Origin: Blastococcus sp. CT_GayMR20
Lineage (GTDB): Bacteria; Actinomycetota; Actinomycetes; Mycobacteriales; Geodermatophilaceae
Length of the DNA stretch: 39,196 nt
NCBI RefSeq assembly: GCF_004570345.1
Contig: NZ_SPQM01000032.1
Coordinates: forward strand, 1 to 39,196
Direction: 5' to 3'
Shown here piece after piece: positions 17,105 through 24,164 of this stretch; the first letter of the stretch is position 1; each line of letters opens with the position of its first letter. The notes beneath the pieces are model-generated. The model did not search any database. It saw nothing but the letters and a program-made list of their open reading frames with translations, and was not told the origin of the DNA. The position numbers were made by a program, and so were the translations under genes.

Positions 17105-19627
17105 TCATGCGCCGTACGCCTGGAGCTCGGCCAGTCCCACGTTCTGGGTCGTCCCGCTGACCGACGTGATCGTCAGCCGCAGGCTCGTCGTCGAACGCGC
17201 CGGGAACGTGACGGTCGTGCCGGCACCGGCGTTGTCGAGCGCCGGCACGGTGACGGTGGACCCGTCCGAGAACGTCAGCGTGGCCGTGAGCACCTGGTCA
17301 CTGGCGTTCGGCCGGTCGTAGAGCACGACCCTGCCCACGCTGACCGCGCCCGTCCAGGCCAGCTGGAGCCAGCTCCCGGCCCGGCCGCCGCTGGTCGCCC
17401 ACTCGGCCGTGGTGTTCGCCGGGTAGCCGGCGACGATGCCGTCCACCGCCTTCGTCGCCAGCTGCCCCGTCCCGGTGTTCTGGGAGGACGCCGTCACCGC
17501 GGCCGACGACGCCAGGTTGGTCGTGACCGGCGGCGACGAGGTGGTCGTCGGCGGCGTCGACGTGGTCGTCGTGGTGGTGGTCGTCGTGGTGGTGCTCGGT
17601 GGCGTGGTCGTGGTCGGCGGCGTGGTCGTCGTCGGCGGCGTCGTGGTCGTGGGCGGCGTCGTCGTGGTCGGCGTCGTCGTCGTGGTGGTGGTCGTGGTGG
17701 TCGTCGTCGCCGGCGCGAAGGCCTGGAGCTCGGACAGGCCGGCGTTGGCCGTCGATGCGCTCACGGACGTGAACGTGATCCGGAGGCTCGTCGTCGTCCG
17801 GGCCGGGAACGTGACCGTCACCGCGGCACCTGCGTTGTCGAGCGACGGCACCGCGACCGTCGAGCCGTCCGAGAACCTCAGCGTCGCCCCGGTGACCTGG
17901 TCGCTGGTGTTCGGCCGGTCGTGCAGGACGACCCGCGCGAGCTGGACGGGGGCCGCCCAGCCGAGCTCCAGCCACGTCCCTGCGCCGCCCTCGGGCTCGG
18001 CCCACTCGCGCTCGTAGTTCCCCGGCCACCCGTCGACCACCCCGTCGACGGCCTTGATCGCCAGCTGGCCGGTCTCGACGTTCTCGCCCGAGGCGTCCAC
18101 CGTCGCGGTCGGCGCGAGGTTCGTCGTGCTCGGCGGCGGCGTCGTCGTCGGGGGCGTGGTCGTCGGGGGCGGGGTGGTGGTCGTGGCGGGTGGGGTGGTC
18201 GTGGGCGCCGTCGTGGTCGTGGCCGACGTCCACGCCTGGAACTCCGCGAGCCCGACGTTCCCGGTCGTGCCGCTGACCGACGTCGCCGTGAAGCGCACCG
18301 ACGACGTCGTCCGCGCCGGGAAGGCGACCGTGACTGCGGCGCCGCCGTTGTCCAGTGCCGGCACGGCCACGGTGGAGCCGTCCGAGAAGGTCAGGGTGCC
18401 CCCGGTGACCTGGTCGCTGGCGTTGGGGCGGTCGTGGAGGACCACGCGGTCCAGCCGGACCGGCGCGACCCAGCCCAGCTGCAGCCAGCTGCCTGCGCCG
18501 CCGCCGGTGGTGGCCCACTCCGCCTGGTAGTTGCCCGGCCAGCCGTCCACCGTGCCGTCGACGGCCTTGATCGCCTGCTGACCGTCCGCGGGGTTCTCCG
18601 ACGACGCGGTGACGGTCGCCGACGGCGCGACGTTCTGCCCTCCGGTGGGTGGCGCGGATCCGGCCCGCTGGCTCACGGCGTGATTGCGCGGGATCCAGAG
18701 CGCCTCGGTCCGGCCCTGCGACTGGCACACCGAGTAGGAACTGCACATGCCGGAGTCGAACGGCGCATAGGCGTTGAAGGCGTTGATCTTGGCGGTGAGG
18801 TCGGCGCCGGTCACGTTGGTCGGGAGGCCGGTGACCTGGTAGCCGTAGTAGCCGGTGATGGAGGCCGTGGGGACGGATGCGTTCCGGGCCTCGACGGTCA
18901 GGCGCGCCACGGTCAGGTGGTCGCTGTGGTCGCCGGTCCCGTACTCGTGCACGTCGTTCAGCGTCCGGACGACCGAGGGTGCCGCCGCCGCGAGCAGCGC
19001 GCCCAGGGTCTGCACCAGGTTGGCGCGGGTGTAGGTCTCGGTCGGTGTCACGACCGTGCTGATGGACGGGATCTGCCCGGTGTTGAGCTTCTGCAGCGTG
19101 GCGAAGCCGGACCGGGACGTGCCACTTCCGTCGGGCATCCCGTCCGGAAGGCGCATGAAGACCACACCGACCGTCGGCCTGGCCGCCAGGGAGAGCGTGG
19201 TGATGCTGTGGCCGGCGAGGGTCTGGCTCGAGGTCGTCCAGGTGTTGGCGACGCCGGCCATGGTGGCGTAGGCGGCGCGGATGCCGCTCTCCCGGCTCTG
19301 GAAGTACGCGTTGGGGCCCCCGCCGTCCCCGGAGGTCAGGAAGACGGTCGTGCTGCACCTGCCGGCCTGGATGTCCTTCGCGATGGCCGGGTTGATGAAG
19401 AAGAGGTCGTCGTCGGGGTGCGCGACGACGTTCACCGTGCCGCCGGAGCAGGGCGCCGCGGACGCCGTCGTGGCCAGCACCAGGGTGCCGACCGCGAGCA
19501 GGGCGGTGAGCACAGCCGCGGTCCACGCGCGGACGCGCGGCATCCGGCGCGCGACGGGCGGTCGGTTCGTGCTGCTCCCGGGGCCCGGAAGAGCCGGCAC
19601 CGCCCGCTTCATCCGAAACTCAGACAT
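17105..19627 (-). CDS. Secreted PIG-L (LmbE) family deacetylase with three tandem discoidin-like domains
   Basis: An 840-residue exported protein. A signal peptide (hydrophobic core about 34-55, cleavage near TTASA-AP at 58-59) precedes the PIG-L domain. That domain carries AHPDDD (69-74) and HSDHL (234-238), the Zn-binding motifs. Three copies of an F5/8-type C-like module follow (about 331-467, 503-640 and 705-840), each with NxAxxAxVxAS, AVDGxVxGxPxN, LxDRPNxSDQV and FSDGSTVxVPxLDN signatures. Thr/Pro linkers separate them. By family the catalytic domain removes N-acetyl groups from amino sugars, and the C-terminal modules should bind carbohydrate. Placement in the EPS locus suggests extracellular deacetylation of the polymer. 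ATG 19627 is preferred because GGTGGAG lies just upstream; 19612 or a later Met are alternatives. Confidence 0.87.
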   Translation of the reverse strand: MSEFRMKRAVPALPGPGSSTNRPPVARRMPRVRAWTAAVLTALLAVGTLVLATTASAAPCSGGTVNVVAHPDDDLFFINPAIAKDIQAGRCSTTVFLTSGDGGGPNAYFQSRESGIRAAYATMAGVANTWTTSSQTLAGHSITTLSLAARPTVGVVFMRLPDGMPDGSGTSRSGFATLQKLNTGQIPSISTVVTPTETYTRANLVQTLGALLAAAAPSVVRTLNDVHEYGTGDHSDHLTVARLTVEARNASVPTASITGYYGYQVTGLPTNVTGADLTAKINAFNAYAPFDSGMCSSYSVCQSQGRTEALWIPRNHAVSQRAGSAPPTGGQNVAPSATVTASSENPADGQQAIKAVDGTVDGWPGNYQAEWATTGGGAGSWLQLGWVAPVRLDRVVLHDRPNASDQVTGGTLTFSDGSTVAVPALDNGGAAVTVAFPARTTSSVRFTATSVSGTTGNVGLAEFQAWTSATTTTAPTTTPPATTTTPPPTTTPPTTTPPPSTTNLAPTATVDASGENVETGQLAIKAVDGVVDGWPGNYEREWAEPEGGAGTWLELGWAAPVQLARVVLHDRPNTSDQVTGATLRFSDGSTVAVPSLDNAGAAVTVTFPARTTTSLRITFTSVSASTANAGLSELQAFAPATTTTTTTTTTTTPTTTTPPTTTTPPTTTTPPTTTTPPSTTTTTTTTTTTSTPPTTTSSPPVTTNLASSAAVTASSQNTGTGQLATKAVDGIVAGYPANTTAEWATSGGRAGSWLQLAWTGAVSVGRVVLYDRPNASDQVLTATLTFSDGSTVTVPALDNAGAGTTVTFPARSTTSLRLTITSVSGTTQNVGLAELQAYGA
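17541..17711 (-). repeat. Thr/Pro-coding low-complexity repeat (linker 2 of the PIG-L protein)
   Basis: About 170 bases built from GTGGTCGTC- and GGCGTGGTC-like units on the plus strand, read on the minus strand as runs of Thr with TTPP blocks. It separates the second and third discoidin-like domains. Such linkers are typical of extended, O-glycosylatable spacers in secreted actinobacterial enzymes and are prone to length change. Confidence 0.85.
18125..18227 (-). repeat. Thr/Pro-coding low-complexity repeat (linker 1 of the PIG-L protein)
   Basis: A second Thr/Pro linker of about 100 bases between the first and second discoidin-like domains, encoding TTPP and TTTP blocks. It is similar to but shorter than the linker at 17541-17711. 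The flanking domains are themselves direct repeats of about 400 bases (roughly 17108-17517, 17710-18115 and 18230-18640). Confidence 0.8.
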
Positions 19628-19949
19628 CTGACCCCGTCGCTCCACCTGTCCGGCAACTGCTGCGCGGAACTTCACGGACCGTAACCGACCCCGGGAGGCA
19701 CCGGAACCCACTTCCGCTCGGACGGGTCACTCATCTGGGGAAAGTCACATTCCGGGCTCATCACTCTGTGTGACGGCAGGGCGTCGTTGTGCGCATGGCC
19801 TCGGAACGGAGGCACGTCCGGCACGCGACCTCGGAGCAGGGCTTGACCGTTGGTGACCGATGCCGACCCGACAGCAATGGCTCGCCGCGCGGCGCTCCAG
19901 CCGCGCCGGGCCCCCGCCCGCGGGTCCCGGCAGCCCCTACGGTGCCGCC
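19628..19949. promoter_or_regulatory. Divergent region between the PIG-L and second phosphatase genes
   Basis: About 320 bases with no convincing gene unless the phosphatase starts earlier at 19860. It must hold the PIG-L promoter (minus) and the phosphatase promoter (plus). An inverted repeat GTCACA (19744-19749) / TGTGAC (19769-19774) with a 19-base spacer lies near the middle, together with a lower-GC patch around 19735-19775. Neither -10 nor -35 elements can be assigned with confidence. Confidence 0.35.
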
Positions 19950-20687
19950 GTGCGCGTCCTCTTCGTCTGCACCGGCAACATGTGCCGGTCGCCCCTGGCC
20001 GAACGAATCCTGCGCGCCCGGGTGACCGACACCCTCGGCCCCGAACTGGCCGCCACGGTGTCCGTGGCCAGCGCCGGACTGGAGACACGGCCCGACCTGC
20101 CGATGGACCGGCACACCGCCAAGATCCTCACGCGCGCCGGCCTGGACTCCGAGGGGTTCCGCACCAGGACCTTCGACCGCACGCTGGCGGAGGAGTCCGA
20201 CCTCGTCCTCGCCATGACGTGCCGGCACCGCACGACCGCCCTCGCCCTCGCGCCCCGCACGATGCGGCGGACCTTCACCCTGATCGAGGCCTCCGATCTC
20301 GTCCGCCAGGCCGACCTCACCGGCCTGGACCAGGTACCCCTCGCGCACCGGGGCGCCGAGCTGGCGACGCGCCTCCAGGACTGCCGGGCCAGGCGGCCGG
20401 TCAACAAGCTCGACGACGTGCCCGATCCGATCGGTCGGAGCATGCGCATCCACAAGGACGTCGCCCGGCGGGTCACGGCAGCGCTCCAGCCGATCGCGGA
20501 CGCCCTCCTCACCGGCGGAGCGGGTGAGGAGCCGGAGCCGAACGTCGTCGCGGACGTGGGCGGTGCACCGGCGGTCCCGTCTCCCCTGGCCGACCGCCCG
20601 CCGCCGGAACGCCGCGTCGATCCGCACGCCTCGGTCCGTCACCCGAACCGGCAGCGGGGCAACACGAAGTCCTCCGGACGTCGCTGA
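19950..20687 (+). CDS. Low-molecular-weight protein-tyrosine phosphatase (second copy)
   Basis: A 245-residue phosphatase. The GTG at 19950 gives VRVLFVCTGNMCRSP, placing the CX5R loop at C7-R13 as in the family, with the acid Asp in DVPDPIGRS. The C-terminal 55 residues or so are Pro/Arg-rich and probably disordered. An ATG at 19860 would add 30 residues of low-complexity sequence; no strong ribosome-binding site decides between them. It is similar in plan to the copy at 16371 (both carry RRTFTL and ADL stretches after the catalytic loop), so they look like paralogues. Together they flank the deacetylase gene. Likely role: dephosphorylating the EPS tyrosine kinase or related proteins. Confidence 0.88.
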   Translation: MRVLFVCTGNMCRSPLAERILRARVTDTLGPELAATVSVASAGLETRPDLPMDRHTAKILTRAGLDSEGFRTRTFDRTLAEESDLVLAMTCRHRTTALALAPRTMRRTFTLIEASDLVRQADLTGLDQVPLAHRGAELATRLQDCRARRPVNKLDDVPDPIGRSMRIHKDVARRVTAALQPIADALLTGGAGEEPEPNVVADVGGAPAVPSPLADRPPPERRVDPHASVRHPNRQRGNTKSSGRR

Positions 20688-20702
20688 CCCGACCGGCGGC
20701 GG

Positions 20703-20957
20703 TCAGCCTGGCCGGCGGGTCCGCCGGAGGGTGCTCCAGCGGAAGGCCGCGAGCGCCAGGCCGGTGAGACCGGCCAGATCGGCGCCGGTGAGCCCGTGGC
20801 CCGGACCGACCGTGAGCAGGACCGGCCCCTCCATGGGCTTGTTCACCAGCAGCCAGAGCACGGACACCCCGGCCAGCACCGCCGCGCCCGTACCGCCGGA
20901 CCGCCCGGACAGACCGGCGGCCAGCACCAGCCCGACGAGCGCGAGCGCAGCGACCAT
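20703..20957 (-). CDS. Small membrane protein of unknown function
   Basis: An 84-residue product with two or three hydrophobic segments: MVAALALVGLVLAAGLSG, AAVLAGVSVLWLLV and LTGADLAGLTGLALAAF. It ends in a basic tail (RRTRRPG). It converges with the phosphatase gene (15 bases apart) and lies 70 bases downstream of the Val/Pro-rich protein gene, in the same direction. I do not recognise the family. Confidence 0.6.
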   Translation of the reverse strand: MVAALALVGLVLAAGLSGRSGGTGAAVLAGVSVLWLLVNKPMEGPVLLTVGPGHGLTGADLAGLTGLALAAFRWSTLRRTRRPG

Positions 20958-21027
20958 GAGCGCATCCTGGCCGAGACATGGTGCTCCTGGGCGTCCCGGA
21001 GACCCGAGACCCGGGCGGGACCGTTCG

Positions 21028-21951
21028 TCAGCCCGGCAGTGCCCCCGTGAGGCCCTCCGTCACCGGGCCGAGCACCGGTGCCGTCACCCCTTCTGCGGTC
21101 TCGGTGATCGGTGCCACGACCGCGTCGGCTGCCTGCTCGACCGGCGCCGGCACCGGGTCGGCCGCCTCCACCACCGGCTCCGTCGCGCGGACCACCGGCC
21201 CGGCCACGGGTTCGGACGCCTCGACCACCGGCTCGACAGCACGCGTCACCGGTTCGAGTACGGGTCCGGGCGCCGCCGGTGACTCCGGAGCCGGATCCGG
21301 CCCTCCCGACGTCGGTGGCTGATCGCCGCCGGAAGACGGGGCGCCGGGCGCTGACCCGGACGCCGGCGGCGCCGCCGGGGAGCCCGCCGAGCCGGCCGAC
21401 GGCGGGGACGCGGTGCCGCCGGCGTCCCCCGGAGCTGCCGGCGGCCAGGACGGTGCGACCAGAGGCCCGGCGGCCACGCCACCCGCAGGCACCGCGGGAC
21501 CGACGATCGCCGTCCTGCCTCCAGCCGCCTGTGCTGCCGACACCCCGCCGGCCTGCTGCGCCGCCGCGAGCCACGAGCTGATGCCCCAGCTGTCGCCGAT
21601 TCCGCCGCTGTCCGGTGAGAACCGTCGGCCGACCTCGGCGATGTCGCCCGCGCCGCTCCTGGACACGCCCGGATCACGCGGCGATGGCTCCGCCGGTCCG
21701 TAGTCGTACGGCGGTAGCGCCAACAGGTTCCCCGGCTCCTGGGTCCCGGTGAACACGATGACCGCCAGTGCGGCGGCGGCGAGCGCCCCGGTCGCTCCCC
21801 ACAGCCCCGAGACCGCGACCTCCTGGGTCGCGACTACGTCGGGCCGGAGCTCCTGCGGAGGGCGGTGCCTCCCCTCGCCCGCCGCCCGGTGCTGTCCTGC
21901 GTGTCCTACGTCGTCCGGTGACCGGTGCCGGCCGTGCTGCCGCGCGCTCAT
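21028..21951 (-). CDS. Single-pass membrane protein with long Ala/Pro/Gly-rich outer region and Val-Glu-Pro repeats
   Basis: A 307-residue protein of unknown function. It has a polar N-terminus of about 48 residues, one transmembrane helix (about 50-68, LWGATGALAAAALAVIVFTG) and a short ordered-looking segment (YDYGPAEPSPRD to SWGISSWLAAAQQAGGV). A disordered Ala/Pro/Gly/Ser region follows, and then a C-terminal block in which EPV and ATEPV-like units recur about every 8-11 residues (VTRAVEPVVEASEPVAGPVV). Such repeats may form an extended stalk through the cell wall. It diverges from the c-di-GMP genes. No enzymatic motif seen. Confidence 0.65.
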   Translation of the reverse strand: MSARQHGRHRSPDDVGHAGQHRAAGEGRHRPPQELRPDVVATQEVAVSGLWGATGALAAAALAVIVFTGTQEPGNLLALPPYDYGPAEPSPRDPGVSRSGAGDIAEVGRRFSPDSGGIGDSWGISSWLAAAQQAGGVSAAQAAGGRTAIVGPAVPAGGVAAGPLVAPSWPPAAPGDAGGTASPPSAGSAGSPAAPPASGSAPGAPSSGGDQPPTSGGPDPAPESPAAPGPVLEPVTRAVEPVVEASEPVAGPVVRATEPVVEAADPVPAPVEQAADAVVAPITETAEGVTAPVLGPVTEGLTGALPG

Positions 21952-22211
21952 GCTCTCTCCCCACAGCGCCGTCCCGAGCTGCTCAGCAGTCCGCCCGCCG
22001 ACCCCGGCCGGCGGACGACACCGGACCGGAGGGAGGACGCCTGTCTGCCCCCGTGCTGCAGAGCGTGACGTCCGCGATACCCGCCGCTGCCCGGATCACG
22101 CGCGCAGTCGGCGAAGTTCCGGAAACAGACGCGGCCGGGCCGGTCACCCGAAAAGGTGACAGCTCCGTAACGGTGCTGCAGCAGCACGCCCGGGGAACCG
22201 ATCAAGACGAG
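21952..22211. promoter_or_regulatory. Divergent region upstream of the c-di-GMP operon
   Basis: A 260-base gap. GTCACC (22143-22148) and GGTGAC (22155-22160) form a perfect 6-bp inverted repeat around CGAAAA, 52 bases before the GTG at 22212. Codons in the open frame between 22053 and 22211 are unusually AT-ending for this genome (ATA, GAA, GTT, AAA, GTA), so the region reads as non-coding. I looked for c-di-GMP and c-di-AMP riboswitch cores and found no convincing match. Confidence 0.4.
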
Positions 22212-24164
22212 GTGACCACCGCCCCCGTCCTGGGGCAGCCAGCGGCTGCATTCCCGGTCGTGCCCCGGAACGGGCGCGCCGGGCTCGTTGCTGCCAGCGG
22301 AGTGGTCGTCGCCGTCGTCGCCGTGCTGGGTGGTCTCCTGGCCGTGCGCGTCGACACCACCGCGGGCGCGGTGATCGCCGCAGCCTCACTGGTCGGCTTC
22401 ACCGGCGCCCAGTTCGTGCTCCTCCGCCGTCAGCGCGCGCTGGCCGTCGACCTGCACCGCAGCCAGTCCTCGTTCCGCACCCTCGTGAAGAGCAGCGTCG
22501 ACCCGGTGGTCATCGTCGACGAGGCCCTCCGCGTCACCTTCGTCTCCCAGGCCGTCGCCGACCTCCTCGGCCTGGACCCGGCCGGCGCCCTGGGCATGCC
22601 GCTCATCGACGCGGTCCACCCCGACGACCGCGCCTCGCTGGCGGTCGCGCTGAACGGTCCGCCCAGCGCGGCCGACGACTTCGCCGTCCGCACCGCCCGT
22701 GTGAAGCACGCCGACGGCCGCTGGCGACTCATCCAGGCCACTGTCCGCGACCTGCGCTCCGACCCCGACGTCGGAGCGCTCGTCCTGTACTGCCGCGACG
22801 TGTCCTCCCGGGTGCCCGCACCCGGCATCGACCCCGAGCTGACCGAGTTCTCCCTCACCGACGCGGTGACCGGGCTGCCCAACCGCGCCGCCCTCGTGCG
22901 CCGGCTCGGCGCCGTGCAGCGCGAGACCGGCAGCGCGTTCGCCCTCGCCCTCATCGGCATCGACGGCATGGGCGCCGACATCCTGCCCGTCGGCACGGAG
23001 GACGACGTCCTGCGCGGGCTCACGGCCCGGCTGACCCGCGCCCTCCGCGGCGAGGACTGGCTGGCCCGCGGCAAGGACGGCGACTTCGTCGTCCTCGTCA
23101 CCGGCACGATCGCCGAGGCCGAGACCGTCGCGGCCCGTCTGGTGGCCGCCGTCGGTCCTGTCCCCACCACCCTCGGACCCGTCCGGCTCACCGCCGTCGC
23201 CGGCGTCACCGCCCTGGCCGACGACGTCGACACCGGTGAGGCGCTGCGCCGCGGCGACCTCGCCCTCCGCAGCGCCCGCATCGCCGGCGCCGGCTCGGTG
23301 CACCGCTACGACGACGCGCTGCGCGTCGAGCAGGACCGCCGCACGGCTCTGCGCGCCGACCTCGACGGGGCCCTCGACCGCGGCGAGCTGCGCCTGGCCT
23401 TCCAGCCGGTCGTGGACGTCGTCATGCAGCGCACCGTCTCCGTCGAGGCGCTGCTGCGCTGGCGGCACCCGCTGTTCGGCGACGTCTCCCCCACCGAGTT
23501 CGTGCCCCTGGCCGAGGAGTCGCCGCTCATCACCGAGCTCGGCCGCTGGGTGCTGCGCGAGGCGTGCACGACGATCGCCGACCTGGGCGACACCGACCTC
23601 AGCGTCGCCGTCAACGTCTCCGCTCGCCAGGTGCGCAGCGGCGAGCTCGTCCCCGACGTCATCAGCGCCCTGGAGACCAGCGGCCTGCCGGCCAGCCGGC
23701 TGATCGTCGAGATCACCGAGTCGGTGCTGCTCGACGACTCCCACGTCATCGAGGACCTCACCGTCCTGCGTCAGCTCGGCGTCCGCATCGCCGTCGACGA
23801 CTTCGGCACCGGCTGGTCGTCGCTGGCCTACCTGGTCGGGATGCCGGTCGACGTCCTGAAGATGGACCAGTACTTCCTGGCCAACGTGGAGCACGACCCG
23901 GCCCGCCGGGCGATGTGCCGCGCGGTCCTGCAGCTGGGTTCCAGCCTCGGCCTGCCCGTCATCGTCGAGGGCGTCACCAATCCCACCGTGCTCAACCTGC
24001 TGCGCGACATGGGCCACCGCTACCTGCAGGGCTACGTCTTCGCCCGGCCGCTCGAGGCCGAGCAGCTGGCCGACGGCGCCTGGGAGGCCTGGGTCGAACT
24101 GCCGGCCACGGAAACCACCACTTCTGCGTCCGTCCGGGCAGAATCCCCCGCGATGCCGTCATGA
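22212..24164 (+). CDS. PAS-GGDEF-EAL protein: predicted c-di-GMP phosphodiesterase with degenerate GGDEF
   Basis: A 650-residue membrane protein. Two hydrophobic segments (about 25-45 and 51-71) precede a PAS domain (about 85-200). A GGDEF domain (about 212-370) keeps DAVTGLPNR, but its active motif reads KDGDF (288-292) instead of GGDEF, so cyclase activity is unlikely. The EAL domain (about 380-640) keeps Glu412 (EALLRW), Asn468 (NVSARQ), Glu500 (EITES), Asp529-Asp530 (DDFGTG), Lys550 (KMDQ), Glu586 (VEGV) and Gln606 (QGY), i.e. the full metal and catalytic set. Predicted: hydrolysis of c-di-GMP to pGpG, with the GGDEF domain perhaps acting as a GTP sensor. GTG 22212 is chosen on codon composition; there is no good ribosome-binding site. 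It overlaps the next gene by ATGA. Confidence 0.88.
   Translation: MTTAPVLGQPAAAFPVVPRNGRAGLVAASGVVVAVVAVLGGLLAVRVDTTAGAVIAAASLVGFTGAQFVLLRRQRALAVDLHRSQSSFRTLVKSSVDPVVIVDEALRVTFVSQAVADLLGLDPAGALGMPLIDAVHPDDRASLAVALNGPPSAADDFAVRTARVKHADGRWRLIQATVRDLRSDPDVGALVLYCRDVSSRVPAPGIDPELTEFSLTDAVTGLPNRAALVRRLGAVQRETGSAFALALIGIDGMGADILPVGTEDDVLRGLTARLTRALRGEDWLARGKDGDFVVLVTGTIAEAETVAARLVAAVGPVPTTLGPVRLTAVAGVTALADDVDTGEALRRGDLALRSARIAGAGSVHRYDDALRVEQDRRTALRADLDGALDRGELRLAFQPVVDVVMQRTVSVEALLRWRHPLFGDVSPTEFVPLAEESPLITELGRWVLREACTTIADLGDTDLSVAVNVSARQVRSGELVPDVISALETSGLPASRLIVEITESVLLDDSHVIEDLTVLRQLGVRIAVDDFGTGWSSLAYLVGMPVDVLKMDQYFLANVEHDPARRAMCRAVLQLGSSLGLPVIVEGVTNPTVLNLLRDMGHRYLQGYVFARPLEAEQLADGAWEAWVELPATETTTSASVRAESPAMPS

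Noticed and set aside
17541..17711. A possible CRISPR or minisatellite array
   Set aside because: The repeats are short, in frame and code for a Thr/Pro linker; there are no unique spacers.
17036..19684. A long plus-strand frame opposite the PIG-L gene
   Set aside because: Its Arg/Gly runs mirror the Thr/Pro linkers and discoidin repeats of the real minus-strand gene.
21952..22211. A c-di-GMP or c-di-AMP riboswitch ahead of the GGDEF-EAL operon
   Set aside because: I could not match the conserved cores; only a 6-bp inverted repeat is clear. A covariance-model search would settle it.
22053..22211. An upstream start (GTG 22053) for the first c-di-GMP gene
   Set aside because: The extra codons are unusually AT-ending for this genome and the GGAGG is about 15 bases away, so the region looks like a leader.
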